Source: an uncultured Tissierellia bacterium
Lineage (GTDB): Bacteria > Bacillota > Clostridia > Tissierellales > Tissierellaceae
Length of the DNA: 64,000 nt
Direction: 5' to 3'
Assembly: GCA_946402705.1 (NCBI GenBank)
Contig: CAMIXG010000001.1
Location: forward strand, 1-64,000
The translations under genes were made by a program, and so were the position numbers. The notes under the pieces are model-generated. The model made no database searches. It had not been told where the DNA came from and worked only from the letters and a program-made list of their open reading frames with translations. Positions 16,480 to 25,601 of the stretch are shown one piece after another. Numbering within the stretch: position 1 is the first letter of the stretch; each line of letters opens with the position of its first letter.

Positions 16480-16782
16480 ATGAACATTAATAATATAAAT
16501 AGCATAAATAATATACTAGACACAAAACAATCTCCTGTAAAAACTATAAAGGGAGAAAATGCATTAAGCTTTGGCGACTTGTTAAAGCAAAGCTTAAATC
16601 AAGTTAATGAACTTCAATTGAACAGTGAAGATATGAAGAAAAAGATGATACTTGGAGAAGTTGAGAATCTTCATGACGTTTCCGTTGCAGGAGAAAAAGC
16701 AAATATAGCTTTACAAGTTACTATGAGTGTTAGAACTAAAATACTTGAGGCTTATAAAGATATAATAAGGCTACAAATTTAA
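16480..16782 (+). CDS. fliE: Flagellar hook-basal body protein FliE
   Basis: Links the MS ring to the rod and is the first exported subunit. It has 100 residues. FGDLLKQSLNQVNELQ and the C-terminal VSVAGEKANIALQVTMSVRTKILEAYKDIIRLQI are typical FliE. Located between flgC and fliF, the conserved order. Confidence 0.95.
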   Translation: MNINNINSINNILDTKQSPVKTIKGENALSFGDLLKQSLNQVNELQLNSEDMKKKMILGEVENLHDVSVAGEKANIALQVTMSVRTKILEAYKDIIRLQI

Positions 16783-16813
16783 TAAATAATGTAATGGGGA
16801 ACGAGGTGTAATA

Positions 16814-18343
16814 TTGAAAGAAAAAGTCGAAGAAGCCAAATTAAAGATACAGAATTTGTGGCAGGAAACAAATAAGAATAAGAAAATTGGATTTATAGTT
16901 GGAATTGTAGTGTTTTTATTGGTAACAACCTTATTAATATTAAAAATAACTACACCAAAGTATACAACTTTATATAGTGATTTAAGTTTAAAAGATGTAT
17001 CAGAAGTAACTAAGAAATTAGATGAACTTAGTATTCCTTGGAAAAGTGGGAAAAGAGAGAATGTCATATTGGTTCAAGAAGATATGTCAACTAAGGCTAA
17101 AATTGAACTTGCTGCTGAAGGTATTCCAAAAGAAGGCTATAGTTTCATAGATGCATTTAATGATAGTAGCTGGACTATGACAGATTTTGATAAAAAACAG
17201 AGGATGAAACAAGCACTTCAATCTGAACTATCAAAAACTATATCTGAAATAGATGGTGTAAAAAGTGCCAAGGTATATATAGAAGAAAATGAAAAGACGA
17301 ATTTTGTACTAAATGATGAAAGTGCAAAAAGTACAGCATCAGTATTTATAGTAAAAGATACAAATGATAGTTTGACAAATGAAAAAGTTATAGCTATTAA
17401 AAATTTAGTAGCGGGGTCGGCTTCAATGGATCCTGAAAATGTAATTATAACAGATAATCAGGGAAGACTTTTAGATGGTCAAAATAAGGATTTAACTTCA
17501 CCTGAAAACCAATTTGTGGTTAAGCAAAACTTAGAAACTAGAATAAATGATAGTATAAGAAATTTCTTAGCTAATATATATGGATATGAAAATGTAGATG
17601 TACTTTCAAGTGTAAAAATAAACTTAGATAGTGAAAAAAGAACAGAGAAAATATTCTCTCCACCTGTTGAGGGAACAGAAGAGGGTATTGTAAGATCTAC
17701 AGAACAAATGGAAGAAGACTTCCTAGGTCAAAGTCCAATGGGAATACCAGGAGAAAGACCTAACACAGAAGACTATGATTTTCCAGAAGAAAGTAGAGAA
17801 AGACAAAGCAGGGCAAGTAAAATAATTAATTATGAAATAAATGAAATCAATAGAGAAATAAATAAAACTCCAGGACAAGTAGAAGATATAACAGTAGCAG
17901 TACTGATAAATGAAAAAAGCTTACCAGATGGAGAACTTACAACACAAAAATCAGAAGAAATCAGCAATTTAATTTATGCAGCTACAGGACTCGACACTAA
18001 AAATGTAAAAGTTATTGCAGAACAATTTAATAACAACATATCTGAGACTGACAGCTCGCAAAATAAAATCCAAATGAATAGTAGTATTTTAATACCTATA
18101 ATTATATTAATAGTTTTAGTGGCTATTGGTGTATTTGTAATGTTAAAGAGACGAAAAGAAGAAGAAGAGAGAATTGAGTTGGAAAATAGACTTAACGAAG
18201 AACTTAATGAAGTTGAAGAAGAGGATTTAAATATATTAAACTTTGAACAAGAAGAGTCGCAAATGAAAAAACAAATAGACAAATTTATAGATGAAAAACC
18301 AGAAGATGTAGCACAGTTATTAAGAAATTGGTTAAAAGAATAG
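16814..18343 (+). CDS. fliF: Flagellar MS-ring protein FliF
   Basis: Forms the membrane MS ring that houses the export gate. It has 509 residues with two membrane segments, about 24-46 (KIGFIVGIVVFLLVTTLLIL) and about 425-445 (ILIPIIILIVLVAIGVFVML). Between them lie the ring-building motifs, including YTTLYSDLSLKDVSEVTKKL and the low-complexity loop typical of the beta-collar. The acidic C-terminal tail is the FliG-binding end. TTG start, five bases after GAGGTG. Confidence 0.96.
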   Translation: MKEKVEEAKLKIQNLWQETNKNKKIGFIVGIVVFLLVTTLLILKITTPKYTTLYSDLSLKDVSEVTKKLDELSIPWKSGKRENVILVQEDMSTKAKIELAAEGIPKEGYSFIDAFNDSSWTMTDFDKKQRMKQALQSELSKTISEIDGVKSAKVYIEENEKTNFVLNDESAKSTASVFIVKDTNDSLTNEKVIAIKNLVAGSASMDPENVIITDNQGRLLDGQNKDLTSPENQFVVKQNLETRINDSIRNFLANIYGYENVDVLSSVKINLDSEKRTEKIFSPPVEGTEEGIVRSTEQMEEDFLGQSPMGIPGERPNTEDYDFPEESRERQSRASKIINYEINEINREINKTPGQVEDITVAVLINEKSLPDGELTTQKSEEISNLIYAATGLDTKNVKVIAEQFNNNISETDSSQNKIQMNSSILIPIIILIVLVAIGVFVMLKRRKEEEERIELENRLNEELNEVEEEDLNILNFEQEESQMKKQIDKFIDEKPEDVAQLLRNWLKE

Positions 18344-18353
18344 GAGAGATATA

Positions 18354-19358
18354 ATGTTCTCAAAAGATGCAAAGGGCAGAGAGAAAGTTGCCATACTTTT
18401 AATCGCACTTGGACCTGAAAAATCAGCTGAAATATTTAAACATTTAACAGAGGAAGAGATAGAGGAAATAACTCTTCAAATTGCAAACATGAGGATGGTA
18501 TCTCCGGAAGAGAAAAGTCAAATAATTGAGGAGTTTTATCAACTATGTTTGGCTAAAGAATATATTTCTGAGGGTGGAGTTGGATATGCAAGAGATGTAC
18601 TCCAAAGAGCTTTAGGAGATGAAGAGGCTTATAGCATTTTAAATAAGCTTACTTCATCCTTGCATGTTAAACCATTTGAATTTATAAGAAAAACAGATCC
18701 ACAAAATATATTGAATTATATACAAAATGAGCATCCTCAAACCATAGCCTTAATACTTTCTTATTTAGAACCATCACAAGCTGGGCAGATTTTAGCCAAT
18801 CTACCAGATGAGGTTCAGGCGGATATTACTAAGAGAATAGGACTTATGGATAGGACATCACCAGAGATAATTAGAGAAATTGAATCAGTACTTGAGAGTA
18901 AATTCTCTAATATGATACAAGAAGATTACACTACAACAGGTGGAGTTGAAAATGTAGTAGCTATTCTTAATTCTGTAGATAGAAGTACAGAAAAATATAT
19001 AATGAATGAACTTAGCCAAAAAGATTTAGAACTTAGTGAAGAAATTAAGAAGAGAATGTTTGTGTTTGAAGATGTAGTTGGATTAGATGATAGATCAATT
19101 CAAAGAATAATCAGGGAAGTTGACAACTCTAAATGGGCAGTAGCACTTAAAAATGCAAGTGAAGAAGTTAAAGATACGATATTTAGAAATATGTCATCAA
19201 GATTAACTGAAATGATTAAAGAAGATATTGAATTTATGGGACCAGTTAGGATAAAAGATATAGAAGAAGCACAGCAAGAGATTGTTAATATAATAAGAAG
19301 ATTAGAAGATGAAGGTGAAATATTAACACCAAGAGGAGGAGATGATGTAGTTGTCTAA
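18354..19358 (+). CDS. fliG: Flagellar motor switch protein FliG
   Basis: Rotor protein that transmits torque and switches direction. It has 334 residues. KVAILLIALGPEKSAEIFKHL marks the N domain. The middle domain carries the EHPQTIALILSYL motif. The C-terminal torque helix has the charged pattern VGLDDRSIQRIIREVDNSKW, meeting MotA. Its stop overlaps the fliH start by 8 bp. Confidence 0.97.
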   Translation: MFSKDAKGREKVAILLIALGPEKSAEIFKHLTEEEIEEITLQIANMRMVSPEEKSQIIEEFYQLCLAKEYISEGGVGYARDVLQRALGDEEAYSILNKLTSSLHVKPFEFIRKTDPQNILNYIQNEHPQTIALILSYLEPSQAGQILANLPDEVQADITKRIGLMDRTSPEIIREIESVLESKFSNMIQEDYTTTGGVENVVAILNSVDRSTEKYIMNELSQKDLELSEEIKKRMFVFEDVVGLDDRSIQRIIREVDNSKWAVALKNASEEVKDTIFRNMSSRLTEMIKEDIEFMGPVRIKDIEEAQQEIVNIIRRLEDEGEILTPRGGDDVVV

Positions 19359-20121
19359 TATCATTAAATCTTTTAGGGTTATAGAAAAAGAGTCTGAGGA
19401 TGATTTGGAAATTGAACCAAGTGTAAATGTTCAGGAAAATCAGTACAAGGAAAAATATCTGGAAATCATCAGTGATGCAAAGAAGCAAGCAGATATTTTA
19501 ATAAACAAAGCTTTGGAAGAAGAGATACAAATTATAAATAGGGCTAATGCAAATGCTAATAATATAGTAGAAGAAACTGAAAAAAAATCAAAAAAAATAT
19601 TAGAAGATAGTAAAAAAAGTGGGTATAAGGTAGGAGAAGAAGAAGGCTATAAAGAAGGTTATAAGATTGGACATCAAGAAGGTAGAGAACAAGCAGATAA
19701 TATAATCAAAGAAGCTATGGATATAAAGAATAAAAACATAGTTACTAGAGAAGAAATAGCCAAAGAATTAGAACCGGAAATTATAAATATGATTATAACC
19801 ATATATGAAAAAATAATAGGAGATAGGATTAAAGAAGAAGACTTTATAATAGATTTAGTGAAAAAAGGTATATCTAGTTTAGATCCAACTGATGAATTAA
19901 CTATTATAGTTTCAAAGGATGATTATGAAAAAGTTTTAGAAAACAAGGAGCAAATTTTAGCAGGAGCAAGTTTTATAAATAAGTTAAATATAAAATATGA
20001 CATAAATTTTAAACAAAGAGATTGTATATTTGAAATGGATAAGGGAAGTATTGATCTAAGCTTGGATGATCAGTTAGAAGAGCTAAAGAAGACCATTTTA
20101 AAAATATTAGATAATGAGTGA
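19351..20121 (+). CDS. fliH: Flagellar export regulator FliH
   Basis: Stator-like partner of the FliI ATPase, 256 residues. It has a coiled, charged N-terminal half with the GxxxG-type run GYKVGEEEGYKEGYKIG. The C-terminal half resembles V-ATPase subunit E/FliH. A TTG start at 19351 lies inside the end of fliG, about 10 bases after GAGGAGG. The start is the least certain part. It overlaps fliI by 8 bp. Confidence 0.9.
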   Translation: MSNIIKSFRVIEKESEDDLEIEPSVNVQENQYKEKYLEIISDAKKQADILINKALEEEIQIINRANANANNIVEETEKKSKKILEDSKKSGYKVGEEEGYKEGYKIGHQEGREQADNIIKEAMDIKNKNIVTREEIAKELEPEIINMIITIYEKIIGDRIKEEDFIIDLVKKGISSLDPTDELTIIVSKDDYEKVLENKEQILAGASFINKLNIKYDINFKQRDCIFEMDKGSIDLSLDDQLEELKKTILKILDNE

Positions 20122-21454
20122 TTCTATGAGTATAGATTTAAATAAGTATGTTGAAACAATTGAAAATAAAAGATTTGAAAAATATACTGGAGAGATTACT
20201 AAAGTTGCAGGTTTAACCATTGAATCTAGAGGACCTATAGCTACTATAGGAGAACTTTGTAAAATTTATCCCAACAAAAATGATAGTAAGTATATAATGT
20301 CAGAAGTTGTTGGTTTTAAGGAAGATAATATTTTACTGATGCCTCTTGGAAATATGGAGGGAATAGCAAATGGTAGTAAGGTTGTGGGAACTGGTAGAAC
20401 CTTGGAAGTTAATGTTGGTTCGCATATGAAGGGGAGAGTTTTAAATGGTCTTGGAGAACCTATAGATGGTAAGGGACCGATTAATTCACCTAAATTTTAT
20501 CCAGTTCAAGAAATGCCTCCAAACCCTTTAGATAGAGTTATAATAGATGAGCCCTTATCAGTGGGAGTAAAAGCCATAGATGGACTTTTAACATGTGGTA
20601 AAGGACAAAGGGTTGGAATATTTGCAGGATCAGGAGTTGGAAAATCAACTTTACTAGGTATGATATCCAGAAATAGTACAGCAGATATAAATGTTATAGC
20701 ACTTATAGGAGAGCGTGGCCGTGAAGTAAATGAATTCTTGGAGAAAGATTTGGCTGCTGAAGGATTAGAAAAATCTGTAGTAGTTGTAGTTACTTCAGAC
20801 CAACCAGCTCTTATAAGGGTAAAAGGAGCCCTAGTGGCAACTGCCATAGCTGAATACTTTAGGGACCAGGGATTAAATGTAATGTTATTGATGGACTCAT
20901 TAACAAGGTTTTCCATGGCCCAAAGAGAAATAGGACTTGCTATAGGGGAACCACCAGTTACAAGAGGATTTCCGCCTTCAGTATTTGCCATGATGCCTAG
21001 ACTTCTTGAAAGGGCAGGAACTTCAAAAAAAGGTACAATAACAGGACTATATACAGTGCTAGTTGATGGTGATGATCTTAATGAACCTATAACAGATACT
21101 GCTAGGGGGATTTTAGATGGTCATATAGTATTATCACGTGCAATTGCAAACTCAAATCACTATCCAGCAATAGATGTTTTGGCTAGTGTTAGTAGGGTTA
21201 TGTCAAATGTGGCAACTGAAGAGCATATAAATAATGCCAATGTTATAAAAGGGACTATGGCTGTTTATAAGGATGCAGAAGACCTTATAAATATAGGTGC
21301 CTATAAGAATGGTTCTAATCCTAAGATTGATAAGGCTATAGGGAGTATTAATGATATAAATGATTTTCTAAGACAAAAGACTAATGAATCACCATCTTAC
21401 GAATATACACTGAAAATGATGAGTGATATTTGTGGGAGTATAGATAATAAATAG
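20114..21454 (+). CDS. fliI: Flagellum-specific ATP synthase FliI
   Basis: Export ATPase related to F1-beta, 446 residues. Walker A AGSGVGKST is at 171-179. ALIGERGREVNEFLE, the Walker B segment VMLLMDSLTRFSMAQREIGLA and GSITGLYTVLVDGDD-like export-ATPase sequence follow. An alternative ATG lies four codons downstream. The partner genes fliH and fliJ flank it. Confidence 0.97.
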   Translation: MSDSMSIDLNKYVETIENKRFEKYTGEITKVAGLTIESRGPIATIGELCKIYPNKNDSKYIMSEVVGFKEDNILLMPLGNMEGIANGSKVVGTGRTLEVNVGSHMKGRVLNGLGEPIDGKGPINSPKFYPVQEMPPNPLDRVIIDEPLSVGVKAIDGLLTCGKGQRVGIFAGSGVGKSTLLGMISRNSTADINVIALIGERGREVNEFLEKDLAAEGLEKSVVVVVTSDQPALIRVKGALVATAIAEYFRDQGLNVMLLMDSLTRFSMAQREIGLAIGEPPVTRGFPPSVFAMMPRLLERAGTSKKGTITGLYTVLVDGDDLNEPITDTARGILDGHIVLSRAIANSNHYPAIDVLASVSRVMSNVATEEHINNANVIKGTMAVYKDAEDLINIGAYKNGSNPKIDKAIGSINDINDFLRQKTNESPSYEYTLKMMSDICGSIDNK

Positions 21455-21463
21455 GAGGTTTTT

Positions 21464-21895
21464 ATGAAGTATAAGTACAAATTTCAAAATTTATTAAACT
21501 ATAAGGATACTGTGGAAACTTTGAAAAAAAGTGAATATGGTAAAGCGATTAATATCTTAAGAGAAGAAGAAAACATATTAGAAGCATATAGCTTGGAAAA
21601 AGAGAAAGTCTTAGAACAAATTGAAGATAAAAATAGGATGAGTATAAGAGATTTAAGGATGTATAATAATTATCTATATAAGGTAAATAATGACATAGAA
21701 AATCAAAATGTCATAGTCTTAAATTCTCGTAGAGATGTGGAAAAAGCACAAGAGAATTTGATTTTGGCAACTCAAGAAAAAAAGACTTTTGAGAAACTTA
21801 AAGAAAAGCATTTCGAAGAATTTTTGATAGAAGAAAAGAAAAAAGAAGATAAATTAATAGATGAGATAGTAACTTTTAAGATGAGAACCCAATAA
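21464..21895 (+). CDS. fliJ: Flagellar export chaperone FliJ
   Basis: Central coiled-coil stalk of the export ATPase, 143 residues. It is almost entirely charged helix, starting YKYKFQNLLNYKDTVE, which is the family opening. Identity rests on this start, the length and the position after fliI, since FliJ diverges quickly. Preceded by AGGAGG. Confidence 0.9.
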   Translation: MKYKYKFQNLLNYKDTVETLKKSEYGKAINILREEENILEAYSLEKEKVLEQIEDKNRMSIRDLRMYNNYLYKVNNDIENQNVIVLNSRRDVEKAQENLILATQEKKTFEKLKEKHFEEFLIEEKKKEDKLIDEIVTFKMRTQ

Positions 21896-21907
21896 GGGGG
21901 TGTAAGA

Positions 21908-23197
21908 TTGGAAACATCCGATATAAATATGGACGAGGATATAGAAATACAAGAGAAAAAGCCAAGAAAGATAAAAAAAATAATAATTACTGCAATAATA
22001 GTTCTACCAATTGTTACTTTTGGGATTCTTTATACAACTAGTCCAACTGTTAAAAAGTCAACGAATAAGATACTAGCTAAGCTTCCAGGAGGAGCAGGAG
22101 ATTATTTTAAAAATATGCCAACAGAGTCGGATAATGCTCAAAAGATAGAATATCTATCAGATTATTATCTAGGGCTGGACAAAGATGTGGCTGCAGACAA
22201 GATGTATATAATAAAGACTGAGGATGAGAAAATATACAAAGAAGTAGTAAAAAGCATGAATTTAAAATCGCCAGAACAAACTGAAGAGATAATAATAAAA
22301 ATTAGAGACTTAGACTTGAGGAAAAACACCTTAACTTCAGTATTTGATCAGGTGGAGCAAGATCAAAAAAATCAATTTAATTCAGAAGTTTCTAGGATTG
22401 AGAGTCAAGATATTTTGGAAAGCAAACTTGAAATTGAAAGAAAATTTTCAAGCAAGGAGTTCCAAAAGGTGTTAAAGGCTATGAATCCTGCAAGTTTAGG
22501 TGGAATATTATATTATACAGATTCAGATATAAGTGGGTATATAATTAACTTGTTAGAGCCAAAAAGTAAGTTAATTGTAAATGCAGAAATGAATAAGATA
22601 AGTAATGAAATCGATAATCTTAAGAATCTGGCTAAATATTATGAAACAAAGCCAATAACAGAGGCATTAAAATCCATAGGAAACACTGATGTATATAATA
22701 TGGAACAATTAGCAGTTATTTATGCAAATATGTCTATATCAAAATCATCTCAAATATTATCAAAAGTTGAAGATGATAAATTTATACAGGACTTATTTGT
22801 TGAAATAAAAAAACAAGAAGAACTTTCAGACACAACACTTAGCATATCTAGTGACATAGGTAGAAGCATAGAATTTTTCACTGAATACAATGGAAAACTT
22901 GCAAAACTTAGAAAGGTATATGAAGATATGCAACCCAAAAAAGTAGCAGAAATAGCAGAGACTATGCTTAAAAATGATAAGACCATAACTATATTTAACT
23001 TAGATATGGATGAAGTATATGACTTATCAGATAAAACTATTATAGTTGATATCTTATCAGGACTTAAGAAAGAACAACTTTCAAAGGTCATATCTGCTAT
23101 GAAAACAGAAAATGCAGTAGAAGTAACAGAACTTTTGGCTAAGCCAAGTGAGAAAACATTTAAAGGAGGTGAGAATATAAATGATACAAAACAATAG
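21908..23197 (+). CDS. MotE/YlxF-like flagellar protein with MgtE-N-like repeats
   Basis: A 429-residue membrane-anchored protein at the position of Bacillus ylxF. After a basic cytoplasmic stretch comes a single membrane segment (about 24-43, IIITAIIVLPIVTFGILYTT). The long outer part is helical and carries MgtE-N-like pieces around EFQKVLKAMNPASLGGILYYTD and near the end KKEQLSKVISAMKTENAVEV. Homologues are MotE-type chaperones that stabilise the stator protein MotB. It is about twice the length I expect, apparently by repetition of helical units. TTG start after GGGGGTG. It overlaps fliK by 17 bp. Confidence 0.78.
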   Translation: METSDINMDEDIEIQEKKPRKIKKIIITAIIVLPIVTFGILYTTSPTVKKSTNKILAKLPGGAGDYFKNMPTESDNAQKIEYLSDYYLGLDKDVAADKMYIIKTEDEKIYKEVVKSMNLKSPEQTEEIIIKIRDLDLRKNTLTSVFDQVEQDQKNQFNSEVSRIESQDILESKLEIERKFSSKEFQKVLKAMNPASLGGILYYTDSDISGYIINLLEPKSKLIVNAEMNKISNEIDNLKNLAKYYETKPITEALKSIGNTDVYNMEQLAVIYANMSISKSSQILSKVEDDKFIQDLFVEIKKQEELSDTTLSISSDIGRSIEFFTEYNGKLAKLRKVYEDMQPKKVAEIAETMLKNDKTITIFNLDMDEVYDLSDKTIIVDILSGLKKEQLSKVISAMKTENAVEVTELLAKPSEKTFKGGENINDTKQ

Positions 23198-24473
23198 TAT
23201 ATTTAATTTTAAAGCTGATAATTTTACAAAAGTTGATAATCAAGCAAACTTTACAAAGGTTGAAAATGCAAAAGAAGCTAATAAGTTTGAAAAAATGCTT
23301 TCAAAAGAAGTGGATAAAAATACAAACTTCGAAGATAAAAAAGTTACAGTAAAAGAGGTAAAAGAAAAACTAATTGAAGAATTGGAAGCCATGAAAAATG
23401 AAGGTGATACAAAAGAAAACTTAGAAACTTTGAGTTTAATTTTATCCTTATTAAATAAGATTAGTTTAGATAATGATGATACTCAGGTTAAAGTGAAACT
23501 TGAAGACATAAAAATAGAAGTGGATAACCTATTAGATGGTGAGATATCTACTATGATAGATATGGATCCAGAAGTGATGACTTCTAAAATTGAAAAATTA
23601 TTTGCTAAGATTGGACTTGAAGTAGAGAAAAATACTGAGAATCAAAATGAAACAGTTAAACTAGAAGAGGTTATCAAGTTTGATGATAATGAAGAAACTA
23701 AAGAGGTAAAAGAAGCTGTTAAACCTATAGTAGAGAAAACTATGGACTCAGAAAAGCCAGAGCTTGTAGAAAATCTTGTTGTGCAAAAAGAACCAGAACT
23801 TAAAGAACAAGTAAAAGTGGCTGAAAAAGAAAGCCCTAAAGCTGAAAAAGTGGACTTAAAATCAGAAAATCTAGTTGAAGAAGTTGAAGTTGAAACAGAG
23901 ACAGAATCTGATGATACAACAAATAATTCTTCAAAATTTGCTAATGTTGATACAAAAGTTTCTTTTGATAAAGAGTTTAAATTGGAGCCAGAAATAAAAT
24001 CTAATTTTACTACAGAAGTTCAGATACCAGAAAAAGATGTTATAAAACAAGTTGTTTCAAAAATGGAGTTTAAACTTTCAGAAGGAAAAAATGAAGTAAC
24101 TGTTCAACTAAAACCAGAAATTCTGGGTAACTTAAAAATGGACATTGAAGTTGAAAAAGGTACTATCACAGCAAAAATCCTAGTTGATAACTATAGAACA
24201 AAAGAAATCCTTGAAAATAATATAGGGGTTTTACAAAATAAAATAGAAGAAAATGGTATGGAAATAAAAACTGTAGAAGTTTCAGTTGGTAACAATGCAG
24301 ACTTTGAAAAAGAGAATCAAGAAAGACAGTTTGAAAACTTTAATAGACATACTAAGAAACTTAAATCGAAAAAAGACAAAATGGTAATATCTCAAAACTA
24401 TGAGGCTAGCATATCTGTAAATGATAGATATGAAAATCAGACTATAGAAGAGGGAATGAACTTATTTGTATAG
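23181..24473 (+). CDS. fliK: Flagellar hook-length control protein FliK
   Basis: Molecular ruler that sets hook length and triggers the FlhB substrate switch. It has 430 residues. The N-terminal two-thirds are disordered, Glu/Lys/Val-rich. The C-terminal Flg_hook domain (about 285-380) shows the core VTVQLKPEILGNLKMDIEVE and IGVLQNKIEENGMEIKTVEV. A strong AAAGGAGGTGAG site lies in the end of the preceding gene. Confidence 0.92.
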   Translation: MIQNNSIFNFKADNFTKVDNQANFTKVENAKEANKFEKMLSKEVDKNTNFEDKKVTVKEVKEKLIEELEAMKNEGDTKENLETLSLILSLLNKISLDNDDTQVKVKLEDIKIEVDNLLDGEISTMIDMDPEVMTSKIEKLFAKIGLEVEKNTENQNETVKLEEVIKFDDNEETKEVKEAVKPIVEKTMDSEKPELVENLVVQKEPELKEQVKVAEKESPKAEKVDLKSENLVEEVEVETETESDDTTNNSSKFANVDTKVSFDKEFKLEPEIKSNFTTEVQIPEKDVIKQVVSKMEFKLSEGKNEVTVQLKPEILGNLKMDIEVEKGTITAKILVDNYRTKEILENNIGVLQNKIEENGMEIKTVEVSVGNNADFEKENQERQFENFNRHTKKLKSKKDKMVISQNYEASISVNDRYENQTIEEGMNLFV

Positions 24474-24482
24474 GAGGTTAAT

Positions 24483-25124
24483 ATGTCAAAAATAGACGGA
24501 AACAATATATTTCAATCTATGAATTATAATACTCAAGTTAAAAGTAATGCTGCTGATAAAAAAGTAAATGATAATAAGGCAGATGATACTAAAACTGGAG
24601 AAACTAAAACTAATTTTTGGGAAGAACTAGAAAATGCTAGTAAACCAAAACAAACTAATAAAAATGATCTTGGAAAAGATGCTTTCTTAAATCTTTTAAC
24701 AACACAGCTTGCAAATCAAGATCCACTTGATCCAATGGATGATAAAGAATTTATAGCCCAGCTTGCACAGTTTAGTTCATTAGAACAATTAAATAATTTA
24801 ACTGAAATTACAAAGCATATGTCTAAAGACTTAGCAGAAGCTATTGATTATTTAAATATCAATCAAATTCAAGCTAACTTATCAATACTTGAGATACTAA
24901 AAGCACTTAGTGAAAAACTAGGTATAGAGTTTGATGAAGATGGAAATGTGATTAAAGATAAAGAGGATGATAAGGTAGAGAAACCTGAAAAACCTGAAGA
25001 ACCAAAGGAACCAGAAGAAAAAGTTGAAGCTAAAAACCTTGAAGTAAACAAGGATATAGTAACAAATGCTACTAAAGCTGGCCTAGTAAATAATTATAGT
25101 GGGTGGAGTACAAAAAACAACTAG
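24483..25124 (+). CDS. flgD: Flagellar hook cap protein FlgD
   Basis: Scaffold that caps the growing hook. It has 213 residues. The signature is [44 protein letters not shown]. The C-terminal part is a short charged tail rich in Pro, Glu and Lys and lacks the Ig/tudor domains of enterobacterial FlgD, as in many Firmicutes. Confidence 0.95.
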   Translation: MSKIDGNNIFQSMNYNTQVKSNAADKKVNDNKADDTKTGETKTNFWEELENASKPKQTNKNDLGKDAFLNLLTTQLANQDPLDPMDDKEFIAQLAQFSSLEQLNNLTEITKHMSKDLAEAIDYLNINQIQANLSILEILKALSEKLGIEFDEDGNVIKDKEDDKVEKPEKPEEPKEPEEKVEAKNLEVNKDIVTNATKAGLVNNYSGWSTKNN

Positions 25125-25147
25125 ATTACTAATAAAGGATTGATAAT

Positions 25148-25528
25148 ATGACAAATTTTAATATTAAATCTTTAGAAAGTAGATTAATAAATAACTCCAA
25201 TGGCATAAAGAGCAAACCACATCAAGGGACGAAAAACTTTAATCAAATACTAGAACAAGTCTCTAGCCAAACAAAAGAAATAAAATTTTCTAAACATGCA
25301 AAAGAGAGATTGGATTCTAGAAATATAAACTTAGAAAATAAAGATATTGATAGATTAAATGAAGCTTTTAATAAAGCTGAAGATAAGGGTGTCAAAGAAG
25401 CCTTGATTTTAATGGATAATCAAGCATTCATAGCAAATATAAAAAATAAGACAGTTATAACAGCTATGGAAAAAGATAGTTTAGAGCAGAATGTTTTTAC
25501 GAATATTGACGGAGCAGTAATAATATAG
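25148..25528 (+). CDS. Flagellar operon protein, TIGR02530 type
   Basis: A 126-residue protein of the family found between flgD and flgE in many Firmicutes and spirochaetes. The core reads IKFSKHAKERLDSRNINL, then ALILMDNQAFIANIKNKTVITAM, which match the family as I recall it. No biochemical function is established to my knowledge; a role in hook assembly is inferred from context. It ends 73 bp before flgE. Confidence 0.85.
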   Translation: MTNFNIKSLESRLINNSNGIKSKPHQGTKNFNQILEQVSSQTKEIKFSKHAKERLDSRNINLENKDIDRLNEAFNKAEDKGVKEALILMDNQAFIANIKNKTVITAMEKDSLEQNVFTNIDGAVII

Positions 25529-25601
25529 CTGGACCTTAGGGAAGCTAGTAGACTTGAATGATAGATAGTCTAGCTCTGTAAGATTATGGAGGAATGTAAT
25601 T

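Noticed and set aside
25529-25601. Hairpin or regulatory RNA between the TIGR02530 gene and flgE
   Set aside because: AGCTAGTAGACT and AGTCTAGCT pair only with bulges and there is no T-run; too weak to call.
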